Source: Crocosphaera sp. | Lineage (GTDB): Bacteria > Cyanobacteriota > Cyanobacteriia > Cyanobacteriales > Microcystaceae | Length of the DNA stretch: 50,028 bases | Assembly (NCBI RefSeq): GCF_030064895.1 | Contig: NZ_JASJEB010000114.1 | Span: 1-50,028, forward strand | Direction: 5' to 3' | Shown: piece by piece, positions 17,330-26,724 of the stretch | Position numbering within the stretch: position 1 is the stretch's first letter | Layout: every line of letters starts with the position of its first letter | Made by a program: the position numbers and the translations under genes | The notes under the pieces: model-generated | Seen by the model: only the letters and a program-made list of their open reading frames with translations | Databases searched by the model: none | Told to the model about the DNA's origin: nothing

Positions 17330-20300
17330 ATGGCGATTCTTTACGTAAGCTCCGGTTCGACTGGTAATGGTTCTTCATGGAATAATGCGTTTGGTACGTT
17401 ACAAAGTGCGATCGCTGCTGCACAAGCAGGGGATCAAATTTGGGTTGCTGGGGGGACTTATACCCCCGGAACCGAAAGAACAGATAGTTTTGTTCTCCAA
17501 AATGATGTAGCAATTTACGGGGGTTTCGCAGGAACAGAAACCAGTTTAAATCAACGGGATATTAACAATAATGTCACCATTTTAAGTGGTGATATTGGAA
17601 CCGTTGGTGATGATAGTGATAACTCCTATCATGTGGTGAGAGCAGAGGGGTCTTTTATTTCTCCCATCAGCACCAATACTCTCTTAGATGGATTTACTAT
17701 TTCCGATGGTAATGCTAATGGTAGTACCGATGATGGGAATGGTGGAGGTGTTTTCCTCGACAATGCTAATCCTACCTTAAGCAATATCATTTTTACGGAG
17801 AATAACGCCACAAATGGTGGAGGTTTATACAGCGAAAATGGCAGTAACCCCATTCTCACTAATACTACTTTTGAGTTTAATACAGCTACCAATGGGGCAG
17901 CTATTTACAATGATTTAAGTAGTCCACAGATTACCAATGGTACTTTCCGTCTCAATGTTGCTAACAATAGCGGGGGTGCAATTTTTAACACCAGTAGTAG
18001 TAACCCAACTATTATAAACAGTGTTTTTAGTCGAAATTCTGCTAATACTAGCAATGGTGGTGCAGTTTTTAACAACCTTAGTAACCCCAATTTTATTAAC
18101 AGCAGTTTTAGTGGAAATGTTGCCGTTACTGGTGGTGCAATTAGTAATAGCTCTAGTAGCGTTTCCCTCAACAATAGTATTCTCTGGGGGAACAATGATA
18201 GCAGTAATACTGGTGCGCAAATTGCTGGAACAGGAGTTACAGCAAACAATAGTATCATTCAAGGTGGACAATTTGGGGCCACGAATGAAGATCCTCTGTT
18301 TGTGGATGCGAAAAATGATGATTTACGCTTAAATACAGGTTCTCCTGGGTTAGATGCAGGGAATCAAAGTTTACTTCCTGCGGATAGTCAAGATATTGAT
18401 GGGGATGGTAATACGACGGAGAGAATACCGTTAGATTTGTCTGGAAATAGTCGTGTTTCTGGGACTGAAATCGATTTAGGTACTTATGAAGGGGTTGCAG
18501 CTTCTCCTGCACCCGATCCTGCGGATGTTCGCATTTTCTTTGTCAGAGGTAATGCAGGAGGGGATAATGATGGAAGTTCCTGGGTAAATGCGTTTACTGA
18601 TTTACAGGATGCTTTAGCAGTAGCAAGAAGTGGTGATCAAATTTGGGTAGCAGCAGGGACTTATACTCCCACGGATGGAACAGATCGCAATGCGTCTTTT
18701 GTCCTGAAAAATCATGTTGAGGTTTATGGGGGGTTTGTTGGGACAGAAACCAGCTTAAATCAACGGGATATCGTCAATAATGTCACGATTTTAAGTGGGG
18801 AAATTGGAGATACGGAAACCATTGATGATAATTCTTATACCGTTGTTAATGCTACTCGAACCACCAACACGACAGTTTTAGATGGGTTCACTATCACTGG
18901 AGGTAATGCAAGTGTTAATACCTTCAATTCTACTACAGGTATAGGTGGAGGAATGCTCATTAGTGATGGTAGTCCTACCCTTAATAACCTCATTTTTGAC
19001 AATAATCGGGCAACCTATGGAGGGGGACTCTTTAATAATAGTGGAGCAAATCCCATCTTAACTAATGTTACTTTTAGGAATAATACTGCTACTGCTCAGG
19101 GTGGTGCTGTTTACAACTATTTTGCCGGTAATCCCACTTTCAATGAAGCTATCTTCACTAATAACACAGCAACAAATGAAGGTGGAGCAGTCCTTAATTA
19201 CAGCAGTAATCCCACTTTCAATGATGTCACTTTTGCTAGTAACTCTGCTGCCAATGGTGGGGCAATGTATAGTCAAGTTAACAGTGATCCTATTGTAAAT
19301 CAGGGGATTTTTGCTAACAATACAGTTACTGGAGACGGTGGTGCAGTTTATCAAGCGGATAATAGCTTCCAGTTTACTGATGTCACTTTTGCTCAAAATC
19401 AAGCAACTTCAGAAGGGGGTGCAATTTATCAAATAAGTGCTAATGGTTCTACCATTACAGAGGGAACATTCACCCGCAACACCGCAGTTGATGGTGGGGC
19501 AATTTACCATAATTTTAGTCAGTCTTTCTCCCTAACCAATATTACCTTTAACCTCAATTCTGCTACTACTAATGGTGGGGCAATTTATAACTTCAATACT
19601 TTGCAGAATAATTTACAACTGACTAATGCTGTTTTTAGTCGGAATAATGCGGGAAATCGAGGTGGCGCAATTTATCAGTTAGATACTTCCAATAATAATA
19701 GTAGTACGAGCGGTACAATTACTACTATTACTAATAGTAGTTTTAGTGGTAATTCAGCTGCCTCTGGTAGTGCAATTCGTAGTGATGGATTTGACAGCAG
19801 TGATCGTATTAACACGACTATTCGTAATAGCATAATTTGGGGCAATGCTGGAACAGCACTTTCTATTAATTCAAGTTCACTGGCCACTTTTAACGCAGGT
19901 GACACCAACATCATCCAAGATGGACAATTTGGAGGAGTCAATCAAGATCCTTTATTTGTCGATGCAATCAACGATGATTTACGACTTCGAGAAAACTCTC
20001 CTGCAATTGATTTAGGAAATCAAACCAATCTTCCCACAGATACCAGTGACTTAGACGGTGATGGAGATACCAGCGAAGCAACCCCCATTGACTTAGATGG
20101 TGCAACCCGTGTTGTGGGTGAGAATGTAGATGCAGGTGCTTTTGAATTTGCCACTAATGCTGCACCCGTAATTGAAGATCAAAGCTTTTCTACCGTTGAA
20201 AACATCCCTCTCAATACCATTATTGGTCAAATTGCCGTTACTGATAACAATAATGACGCTTTAACTTACACCATCACCTCTGGAAACCCCAATCTTGATG

Positions 20301-22867
20301 GAGATGAAACCTCCGGGTTTTCTATTGATGCTGAAGGACGATTACGGGTTGCTGATCCCGATGATCTCGACTTTGAAACCAACCCCAGTAACGCTTTAAC
20401 CGTAGAAGTCAGCGATGGAGAATTAAGCGATACTGCCACCATTACCGTCAATTTAACCGACGATCCCAACGAAGGCAACCAACCCCCACAAATTACTGAC
20501 CAAAGCTTTACCCTAGCGCAAGATAGCAGTAATGGAGATGCAGTGGGAACAGTCAGTGCAACCGATCCTGAAGGGGACAGCATTACCTATAGTATTACCA
20601 ATGGAAACCCCAATATTGACGGAGATGGAACCTCAGCATTTACCATCAACCCAGGAACAGGTTTAATCACCGTTGCAGATACAGATGACTTCGGAACAAC
20701 CACTCAATTTAACTTAGAAGTTACTGCAACGGATAATGGTGATCCTTCTCGCGCAGGAACAGGGAATATTACTGTTAATTTAGCCGCAGTTAACCTTGCA
20801 CCTGTAGTTAATAACGCTAACTTCACCTTAGATGATAATCCTGCGGTTAACCAAATCGTGGGAACCGTCAGCGCAACAGATCCCAACAACGATACCCTCA
20901 CCTACACTATCACCAACGGCAACCCCAACTTAGATAACGATGGAACCTCAGCTTTCAATATTGATAGTTCCGGAACCATTACCGTTATCGATCCCGATGA
21001 CATCGACTTTCTGGTTAATCCTAACCTCAATCTCACCGTTACAGTCAGCGATGGTAATTTAAGCGACACTGCACAAGTTTCCATCATCGGTGAAGGAATT
21101 CCCACCGTTAACCCCATTAATAACATTAGTGTAGCCGAAAGCATCACTGCTGGTGATGTGGTCATTGCAGCAGCAGACGTTACCGCAACAGATCCCGATA
21201 CTCCCGTTGAAGACTTAACCTTTGCTTTCAGTAGCGTTCCCAATGATAACAACGGAAATAACTTGTTTGCTATTGATGCAACCACTGGAGAAGTTACCAT
21301 CACCCAAGCAGGGGTAGATAACCTTAATTTCACAGGACAAACCCAATTCTTTAACCTGGGAATTACAGCATCCGATGGAGTCCAGGTTTCCAGTCCGGAA
21401 ACTGTGCAAGTTTTAGCCAATACTCAACCCACAACCGTCGAAATTGTCCTTTATCAAGATAATAACGGTGCATTAGGAGATGTTATTGAGTCTAACGAGG
21501 CTATTTTAGGGGATAACTTCTTTGTCGAAATCAATTTAGGGGATATTCGTACCGATGCTGCTGGGTTAGTTGCTGCTGCACTGGATTTAGGGTTTGCTGC
21601 GGATGTTGCCCAAAATATCGATGATTTCTCCAGTTTAGCCTCAATTCTTACCAATGAATTCCCCTTATTCCAAACGGGAACAGTTAACAATACCACCGGA
21701 ACCATTGATAACTTAGGTGCCGGTGCATTACCTCCCGATAACGGATCTGCTATCGGGGTAAATAGTAGCGAGCGCTTTGCACTATTGCGCTTCAGTACCA
21801 CAGATGATCGTGATGACTCCCAAATAGTCTTAGACTTAGATGCGTCTCAAACAGGGTATGCAGACGGGTTATTTGCCGATCCCAGTAACACTCAATTTAG
21901 TCGTACTTTAATCATTAATGATGCGCCGGAATTAGATGCGATCGCCGATACCACCCTCTCAGAAAATGCTGCAGCAGGAACCGTTGTTGTAGCAGGAAAC
22001 CTAGTTATTGCCAATGATGATCAATTTGGTAACACCCCTACTTTCAGCTTAAATACCTCCCCCACAGATGGCAATGGGGACGCTTTATTTGCTATTGATG
22101 AAAATACAGGGGAAATCACCCTTACTCAAGCAGGAGTAGACACCATTGACTTTGAAAGTGGCGTTACTTCCTATAATCTCGGTGTAACGGCTTCTGATGG
22201 CTTTAAAACCTCCACTGAAGAAACCTTTACCGTCTCTATTCTTAACGAAAATGAGGCAATTATTAAAGTATTCCTGCCCAATGGAGAAGAAGCGGACGGA
22301 ATAAACGATATTACTTTCACCACCGAGTTATCACGCTTCCGTACTGATGTAAATGGCGATCCTGTAGCTGATAGTGAGTTTATCCGTCCTAATTTTGCAG
22401 ATACCTTCAAATTCATCGATATTTTGAACGATACGATGGGAGACGAAGATATTTTACAGATTACGGACTTTTCTATCCTAGGAAGCTTAACAGGGGTTAG
22501 CATTGACGCACCAGAAGGAGATACTTTAATTAATCCTGGGGAAACAAAACGATTCTTCTTAACTTACGCTCCAAATCAAGCAGGAGAGAGCTTTGATGAA
22601 GGTAACGGTTTAACTATTATTAGTAACGCCACCAATGACCCTAGTTTTGAGATTAATTTAGCAGGAAAATCCACATTTAATAGTGATATTTCCTACGATG
22701 GACAAGTCAATTTAACCGACTTAGGAACATTACAATCCTCTGGATTATTTGGTAGCGAAAATGGTCAAAGTAACTATGACCCCACTGCTGATATTACAGG
22801 AGACGGCAGAATTAATTTAGCAGAATTAGTTCCCTTAAATGCTGAGTTTGGTAGTTCAGTTCTTTAA
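17330..22867 (+). CDS. Giant repeat-rich surface/adhesin protein: duplicated beta-helix, cadherin-like repeats, dockerin-like end
   Basis: This 1845-residue protein is acidic and rich in Asn/Thr/Asp. Residues 1-395 and 399-940 are two copies of a right-handed beta-helix module. Each starts with GSSW-NAF-LQ-A and GDQIWVA-GTYTP, has many GGA(I/V)(Y/F)N turns, and ends in a choice-of-anchor-like segment. Cadherin-like repeats follow, starting near 945 (APVIEDQSF), 1050 (NQPPQITDQSF), 1156 (APVVNNANF), 1258 and 1532 (APELDAIADTTLSE). The segment 1368-1530 is homologous to most of the 212-residue protein encoded at 23403. The C-terminus (about 1786-1845) has two dockerin-like calcium loops (DISYDGQVNLTD, DITGDGRINLAE). 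There is no signal peptide, so secretion would need a type I or other signal-independent route. The ATG has no clear Shine-Dalgarno. Confidence 0.85.
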   Translation: MAILYVSSGSTGNGSSWNNAFGTLQSAIAAAQAGDQIWVAGGTYTPGTERTDSFVLQNDVAIYGGFAGTETSLNQRDINNNVTILSGDIGTVGDDSDNSYHVVRAEGSFISPISTNTLLDGFTISDGNANGSTDDGNGGGVFLDNANPTLSNIIFTENNATNGGGLYSENGSNPILTNTTFEFNTATNGAAIYNDLSSPQITNGTFRLNVANNSGGAIFNTSSSNPTIINSVFSRNSANTSNGGAVFNNLSNPNFINSSFSGNVAVTGGAISNSSSSVSLNNSILWGNNDSSNTGAQIAGTGVTANNSIIQGGQFGATNEDPLFVDAKNDDLRLNTGSPGLDAGNQSLLPADSQDIDGDGNTTERIPLDLSGNSRVSGTEIDLGTYEGVAASPAPDPADVRIFFVRGNAGGDNDGSSWVNAFTDLQDALAVARSGDQIWVAAGTYTPTDGTDRNASFVLKNHVEVYGGFVGTETSLNQRDIVNNVTILSGEIGDTETIDDNSYTVVNATRTTNTTVLDGFTITGGNASVNTFNSTTGIGGGMLISDGSPTLNNLIFDNNRATYGGGLFNNSGANPILTNVTFRNNTATAQGGAVYNYFAGNPTFNEAIFTNNTATNEGGAVLNYSSNPTFNDVTFASNSAANGGAMYSQVNSDPIVNQGIFANNTVTGDGGAVYQADNSFQFTDVTFAQNQATSEGGAIYQISANGSTITEGTFTRNTAVDGGAIYHNFSQSFSLTNITFNLNSATTNGGAIYNFNTLQNNLQLTNAVFSRNNAGNRGGAIYQLDTSNNNSSTSGTITTITNSSFSGNSAASGSAIRSDGFDSSDRINTTIRNSIIWGNAGTALSINSSSLATFNAGDTNIIQDGQFGGVNQDPLFVDAINDDLRLRENSPAIDLGNQTNLPTDTSDLDGDGDTSEATPIDLDGATRVVGENVDAGAFEFATNAAPVIEDQSFSTVENIPLNTIIGQIAVTDNNNDALTYTITSGNPNLDGDETSGFSIDAEGRLRVADPDDLDFETNPSNALTVEVSDGELSDTATITVNLTDDPNEGNQPPQITDQSFTLAQDSSNGDAVGTVSATDPEGDSITYSITNGNPNIDGDGTSAFTINPGTGLITVADTDDFGTTTQFNLEVTATDNGDPSRAGTGNITVNLAAVNLAPVVNNANFTLDDNPAVNQIVGTVSATDPNNDTLTYTITNGNPNLDNDGTSAFNIDSSGTITVIDPDDIDFLVNPNLNLTVTVSDGNLSDTAQVSIIGEGIPTVNPINNISVAESITAGDVVIAAADVTATDPDTPVEDLTFAFSSVPNDNNGNNLFAIDATTGEVTITQAGVDNLNFTGQTQFFNLGITASDGVQVSSPETVQVLANTQPTTVEIVLYQDNNGALGDVIESNEAILGDNFFVEINLGDIRTDAAGLVAAALDLGFAADVAQNIDDFSSLASILTNEFPLFQTGTVNNTTGTIDNLGAGALPPDNGSAIGVNSSERFALLRFSTTDDRDDSQIVLDLDASQTGYADGLFADPSNTQFSRTLIINDAPELDAIADTTLSENAAAGTVVVAGNLVIANDDQFGNTPTFSLNTSPTDGNGDALFAIDENTGEITLTQAGVDTIDFESGVTSYNLGVTASDGFKTSTEETFTVSILNENEAIIKVFLPNGEEADGINDITFTTELSRFRTDVNGDPVADSEFIRPNFADTFKFIDILNDTMGDEDILQITDFSILGSLTGVSIDAPEGDTLINPGETKRFFLTYAPNQAGESFDEGNGLTIISNATNDPSFEINLAGKSTFNSDISYDGQVNLTDLGTLQSSGLFGSENGQSNYDPTADITGDGRINLAELVPLNAEFGSSVL

Positions 22868-22908
22868 GCTCGTAGCACAAGTATCTTGCTTGTAAAACAG
22901 TAGATTTT

Positions 22909-22935
22909 GATGGGTTAGCGATTGCTTAACCCATC
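22909..22935. terminator. Bidirectional hairpin between the giant protein gene and a convergent small-gene pair
   Basis: GATGGGTTA pairs with TAACCCATC around 9 bases, and the flanks (GTAG...CTAC) extend the symmetry. It sits between a plus-strand stop at 22867 and a minus-strand stop at 22948. Confidence 0.6.
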
Positions 22936-22947
22936 CTACGAATAAAA

Positions 22948-23154
22948 TCAATCTGAAATTTGTTTGATTTTATCTTTAAAAATAGCTTCTACTTCATCAT
23001 AAGACATAGACAAAGGAGAAGGATATTTTGTGGTATTTTGCTTACGACTCATTAATAACTCCAATGCTTGACTAAAAGCATTTTCATCGTTTCTATTTTC
23101 AGACAAATAACGACGTAATTCAACATTAGTCATTTCTTCAAGAGGTTTATTCAT
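22948..23154 (-). CDS. DUF6887 family small protein
   Basis: This 68-residue protein matches the cyanobacterial DUF6887 pattern: an N-terminal TNVELRRYLSENRND segment that looks like a helical adaptor, then a loop and a short acidic/basic C-terminal helix (YDEVEAIFKDKIKQI). It overlaps the upstream DUF6888 gene by four bases (ATGA), so the two are translationally coupled. In many cyanobacteria the two genes occur in tandem. Their order and size recall toxin-antitoxin modules, but I know of no demonstrated activity. Confidence in the family is good; function is unknown. Confidence 0.75.
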   Translation of the reverse strand: MNKPLEEMTNVELRRYLSENRNDENAFSQALELLMSRKQNTTKYPSPLSMSYDEVEAIFKDKIKQISD

Positions 23155-23348
23155 GACTCAAACTCCCAAGTTCCATTTTCATCAATTAAAACTTCAATTC
23201 CTTCATTTATTCCTGCCACGATATAGATAGTTTTTAGTCTTCTATCATAGCGAAATAAATGAATTGATTGATAAAGATTAGAAAGTAGCTGACAAACAAA
23301 TATCGCAGCATCTTTCTGTTTTTCAGTTGGCAAGATTGAAAACTCCAA
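23151..23348 (-). CDS. DUF6888 family small protein
   Basis: This 65-residue protein matches the DUF6888 pattern: LPTEKQKDAAIFVCQLLSNL, then IHLFRYDRRLKTIYIVAG and a short beta end (IEVLIDENGTWEF). It is the upstream partner of the DUF6887 gene and overlaps it by four bases. No ATG lies in frame near the family start; translation probably begins at the TTG at 23346-23348. The fold is probably a small alpha-beta domain. The tandem pair behaves like a mobile two-gene unit in cyanobacteria; a toxin-antitoxin role is inference only. Confidence 0.7.
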   Translation of the reverse strand: MEFSILPTEKQKDAAIFVCQLLSNLYQSIHLFRYDRRLKTIYIVAGINEGIEVLIDENGTWEFES

Positions 23349-23402
23349 CAGACGAAACGTTAATTTTCTAGCCTTTCCATTATAACTTAAGAGGAGAAAA
23401 CC

Positions 23403-24041
23403 ATGACCACTCTAACCACACAATTTAATCTCAGAACCGATAATAATGGCGTTCCTGGAACTATTATTAATAGTCCCTTAGACACAGGAGATACTTTTTT
23501 TATTGAAGTATTAATGGGAGATATTCGTGATAGTGCTGTCGGAATAACTAGCAGTAATATTGCTTTTTCTTTTGATGCAAATCAAATACAAAATATTAAT
23601 AACCCCTTCGATCCTACTTCTGCAAGTAGTCCTTTATTACCTTCAACTTTTCCTTTATTTAGAACAGGAATATTAGATAATTTTGATGGAACAATTACTA
23701 ATTTAGGTGGAGCAGCTTTTCCTAGTGGTTTTGTAGGTTCACCAATTGGAGTTAATCAACTAGATACTTTTAGTTTATTAAATTTTCAATTAACAGGAAC
23801 AGAAACATCTACCCTAACCCTTACCATTGATTTATCAGAAACAGGTTTTGCTAATGGTACATTTGCCAGTCAATCACCCAACCAAAGTCAATTTAATCAA
23901 CTGATAGAAGTTAACCCATCTGTTTCCCCCACTATTCCTGAACCATCTATGAATATAGGGTTATTTTTAATAGGTTTATTAGTTTTTATGAGACATAAAA
24001 AAGAAAATTATAGCCGAACAAAAATTGATCAGAATGGATAA
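23403..24041 (+). CDS. PEP-CTERM-type protein sharing a domain with the giant surface protein
   Basis: Residues about 1-175 of this 212-residue protein form a beta-rich domain homologous to residues 1368-1530 of the giant protein: both have a NNG..G start, D(T/N)FF(I/V)E, MGDIR or LGDIR, FPLF(R/Q)TG, NLG and G(F/Y)A(N/D)G. The C-terminus has a PEP-CTERM-like tail: IPEPSM, a hydrophobic stretch (IGLFLIGLLVFM) and a basic end (RHKK). That is the substrate pattern for exosortase processing. GAGGAG precedes the ATG, so the start is well supported, yet no N-terminal signal peptide is present, which is odd for a PEP-CTERM protein. No exosortase gene is in the window. Confidence 0.7.
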   Translation: MTTLTTQFNLRTDNNGVPGTIINSPLDTGDTFFIEVLMGDIRDSAVGITSSNIAFSFDANQIQNINNPFDPTSASSPLLPSTFPLFRTGILDNFDGTITNLGGAAFPSGFVGSPIGVNQLDTFSLLNFQLTGTETSTLTLTIDLSETGFANGTFASQSPNQSQFNQLIEVNPSVSPTIPEPSMNIGLFLIGLLVFMRHKKENYSRTKIDQNG

Positions 24042-24064
24042 ATTAAATATAAAAATTGGTTGAC

Positions 24065-24124
24065 TTCCCACACTCACTCAACCGAAATATTGATACACCA
24101 AATTGAAAAGTGCTATAAGTGCGA
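24065..24124 (+). repeat. 60-base dispersed repeat, copy 1
   Basis: Aligns without gaps to 38275-38334 with nine differences (about 85% identity by my count); the core is TTGATACACC-AATTGAAAA-TGCTAT. Confidence 0.75.
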
Positions 24125-24252
24125 TCGGCGAACAAAATATGCGATCGCATATTTTTTGGTGTAAGTTTTGCTCTGTGTACCTGAGTTCGATATAAGGTAT
24201 AGACAAATGGTCTTTCATCAAGAGTCTTAAATCCTAATTATCTCATGGAAAA

Positions 24253-24291
24253 ACTCCAACTCCGAACTCCTAACTCCTAACACCCAACTCA
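24253..24291. repeat. Period-7 tandem repeat, unit ACTCCTA
   Basis: About five degenerate 7-base units, the reverse complement of the GTTAGGA array at 38130-38160. Confidence 0.8.
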
Positions 24292-24363
24292 GGTTGTCTA
24301 TGTTGAGTCACCAAAACTTCCGCTAGAATAAAAGTTATAGGAATAGAATAGTTATTTGTACTT

Positions 24364-24849
24364 ATGTTTGCTACTGCAAAAGAAACAGCCGAAATATTAG
24401 GAGTTTCTAGACGAAGAGTGCATCATTTACTGACTAATAACCGCATTGAAGGGGCGTTTAAGCTAGGAAATCAATGGGTTATACCTTTGTGTGATGGAAA
24501 ACCGATTATTAGTGAGGGCAAACGCGGTCCTAAAGCTCGTTGGCATAAAAAAGCAAAAAAGCCCCTGAAAAAAGATTTAGCGGTAGTCAAAGTAGTGCGA
24601 CAGAATATTGATGGTAATGCCAACAACAAAACGAATAAGACTGTGATTAGTGTTAAGCGAGGTAGTCAACGAGTCATTCAGGGTCATGCTATTGATATTC
24701 ATGGACCATGTAGAATGTTTTATTCCCCTGAAGTAAGGGCTGATAAAGGTGGAGCTAGAGTTTGGTTAGAAACTTATTTTGATGTAGATGTTTTTGTTGA
24801 TCAAGATTGGCAACCTCCAGTAGAATCAGGATCGATCTTCATCAATTGA
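24364..24849 (+). CDS. Helix-turn-helix (excisionase/MerR-like) protein, 161 aa
   Basis: Residues about 1-45 form an HTH of the DNA-binding excisionase family: FATAKETAEILGVSRRRVHHLL, then IEGAFKLGNQWVIP. A basic, lysine-rich linker follows (about 55-80: KRGPKARWHKKAKKPLKK) and may contact DNA or RNA. The C-terminal region (about 95-161) is a compact domain I do not recognise (VISVKRGSQRVIQGHAIDIHGPC, then a V-E-Y-DVDV segment). No integrase or phage gene is near, so an excisionase role is unlikely; a transcriptional regulator is more plausible. ATG start, monocistronic, convergent with rnj. Confidence 0.7.
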   Translation: MFATAKETAEILGVSRRRVHHLLTNNRIEGAFKLGNQWVIPLCDGKPIISEGKRGPKARWHKKAKKPLKKDLAVVKVVRQNIDGNANNKTNKTVISVKRGSQRVIQGHAIDIHGPCRMFYSPEVRADKGGARVWLETYFDVDVFVDQDWQPPVESGSIFIN

Positions 24850-24891
24850 ATTCAAAAAAATTTTGATGACTGAAATTATTTTTTTAGGAAA

Positions 24892-24923
24892 AAAGATAGG
24901 GGTCAACAAATGCTGACCCCTAC
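24892..24923 (-). terminator. Intrinsic terminator of rnj
   Basis: TAGGGGTCA/TGACCCCTA form a perfect 9-base stem with an 8-base loop. On the minus strand it is followed by a T-run (TCTTTTTTCC), the standard arrangement, 23 bases after the rnj stop codon. Confidence 0.85.
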
Positions 24924-24945
24924 CACAAGACTATTTATGATGGAA

Positions 24946-26724
24946 TTAAGAAGCCGTAGAAGCCGTAGGACGACGACGACGATAAACTTTACGGTTGCTC
25001 GTGCTGGCAGGTTCAGGTGTACTGGAAGGAGTGTCTGGGGTTTGTAGGATAAATATCACTAACGGATAACTCCGTAATTCCCGTTTAACTAATCTTTGTA
25101 AAGTGTTTTCAACTTCTTTTTGTAAGTAAGACCAGTCCACCTTCACCGTGCGATCGGTGGATGAAAATTCATCCCAACGGTTTTCGAGAATATTCTCGAT
25201 GGCCCGAATAATTAGTTGTTTGAGCAAAGATGGTTCGACTTTGGTCACCACACCTCGTAAGTCAACTTGAGGCGGTGTAATTAATTTTCCTTCCCAACTA
25301 ATGGCGGCCGCTACGGTAACAACCCCATCTTGAGCGAGTTGTTGACGATCTTGCATCACGTGTTCATGAACCACACCGGCTTGATCTACTAATTCGATGC
25401 CAGAGGGAACTTTTCCTTTCACAGCAATTTTTTCTGTGGACAGTTCCACAATATCACCGTTATCGATAATGACGATATTATCTGCCGGAACTCCCATCTT
25501 ATAACCGATCTCTGCGTGTTTAACCAGCATCCGGTGTTCCCCATGAACAGGAACGAAGAATTTAGGACGAGTCAAGGCTAACATTAGTTTATGGTCTTCT
25601 TGGCAACCGTGGCCAGAAACGTGAATACCATGTCGACGGCCATAAATCACTTTTGCCCCCTGCATCATCAAGCGATCAATTGTATTAACAACTGCGATGG
25701 TATTACCTGGAATGGGGTTAGCAGAGAAGACGATAGTATCTCCTGGACGGACTTTTAGATGACGATGCGCGCCTCTGGAAATACGGGTTAATGCGGCTAA
25801 GGGTTCTCCTTGTGACCCGGTGGTTAAGATTAAAACTTGTTCATCTGGTAAGTTATTAGCTGCTTTGAGGGAGATAAAGATATCATCAGGACATTTAACA
25901 TAGCCTAATTCTCTAGCATGGGCAATGACGTTTAACATGGAACGTCCTACTACAGCCACTTTCCGTTTATGTTTTTGTGCCAGTTGTAAAATAATATTGA
26001 CCCGATGCACGGAAGAAGCGAAGGTGGTGATCATTAACCTTCCTTCTGCTTGGGCAATAATGCGATCTAAGTTAGGGTAAACTGAGCCTTCGGAGGGGGT
26101 ACTACCAGGAACTTCGGCATTGGTGGAGTCACTGAGTAAACAAAGAACTCCTTTTTCTCCGTATTCAGCTAATTTTTGCAGGTCAAAATGTTCTCCATCC
26201 ACGGGGGTATGATCAATTTTAAAGTCCCCTGTATGAATAACAACCCCTAAAGGAGTATGAATAGCTATGGTGAAGCTATCAGCCATAGAATGGGTATTAC
26301 GAATAAATTCTACGGAAAAGGAAGGACAAACCTTTACCGTTTCTCTGGGACTCACAGTTTGTAATGTTGTGCGATCGCTTAGTCCTGCTTCGTCTAATTT
26401 ATCTTTAACTAAAGCCATGGCCAATTTTGGCCCGTAAATCTTAGGAATCTCAAACTGCTTCAAATGATGGGGAATACCACCAATATGGTCTTCATGACCG
26501 TGAGTTGCAATCATTCCTTTGATTTTATGGCGATTTTCTCGTAAATAGGTCATGTCGGGGAGGACAATATTCACCCCGTGCATTTCGTCGGTGGGAAAGG
26601 CAATACCAGCATCAATTAGGATAATCTCGTCATTGTATTCCAATATACAGGTATTTTTCCCGATTTCGTGTAACCCGCCCAAGGGAATAATTTTTAGGAT
26701 AGGTTGTTGTTTGGTTTTACTCAT
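24946..26724 (-). CDS. rnj: Ribonuclease J
   Basis: This 592-residue metallo-beta-lactamase/beta-CASP ribonuclease combines endonuclease and 5'-3' exonuclease activity in bacterial mRNA decay and rRNA processing. Metal-site motifs are intact: ATHGHEDHIGG, HTGDFKIDHTP and the beta-CASP HVSGHGCQEDHKL, with later VPVHGEHRML. The C-terminal domain and a low-complexity tail rich in Ser/Pro/Arg complete the usual cyanobacterial length. GGAGG lies just before the ATG. It is the third gene after asd and dapA (149 bases downstream of dapA), a conserved cyanobacterial order, and ends at a strong terminator. Confidence 0.95.
   Translation of the reverse strand: MSKTKQQPILKIIPLGGLHEIGKNTCILEYNDEIILIDAGIAFPTDEMHGVNIVLPDMTYLRENRHKIKGMIATHGHEDHIGGIPHHLKQFEIPKIYGPKLAMALVKDKLDEAGLSDRTTLQTVSPRETVKVCPSFSVEFIRNTHSMADSFTIAIHTPLGVVIHTGDFKIDHTPVDGEHFDLQKLAEYGEKGVLCLLSDSTNAEVPGSTPSEGSVYPNLDRIIAQAEGRLMITTFASSVHRVNIILQLAQKHKRKVAVVGRSMLNVIAHARELGYVKCPDDIFISLKAANNLPDEQVLILTTGSQGEPLAALTRISRGAHRHLKVRPGDTIVFSANPIPGNTIAVVNTIDRLMMQGAKVIYGRRHGIHVSGHGCQEDHKLMLALTRPKFFVPVHGEHRMLVKHAEIGYKMGVPADNIVIIDNGDIVELSTEKIAVKGKVPSGIELVDQAGVVHEHVMQDRQQLAQDGVVTVAAAISWEGKLITPPQVDLRGVVTKVEPSLLKQLIIRAIENILENRWDEFSSTDRTVKVDWSYLQKEVENTLQRLVKRELRSYPLVIFILQTPDTPSSTPEPASTSNRKVYRRRRPTASTAS

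Larger units (their letters stand above)
24042..24363. other. Intergenic region made largely of dispersed repeats
   Basis: It contains a 60-base repeat (24065-24124) also found at 38275-38334, two HIP1-like sites, ACCTGAGTTCGATATAAGG (inverted copy at 38227-38245) and a period-7 ACTCCTA array. No gene is supported. Confidence 0.7.

Noticed and set aside
17330-20150. Regularly spaced repeated DNA that could suggest a CRISPR array
   Set aside because: The repeats encode degenerate GGA(I/V)Y turns of a beta-helix in one long open frame; repeat lengths vary and there are no unique spacers.
17629-22503. Several minus-strand open frames inside the giant surface protein gene
   Set aside because: They are low-complexity reverse readings of Asn/Thr-rich codons (runs of Leu, Val, Ile) with no domain.
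24364-24849. Excisionase of an integrated element
   Set aside because: The HTH resembles excisionases, but no integrase, attachment repeat or phage gene is near, and the C-terminal domain is not of that type.
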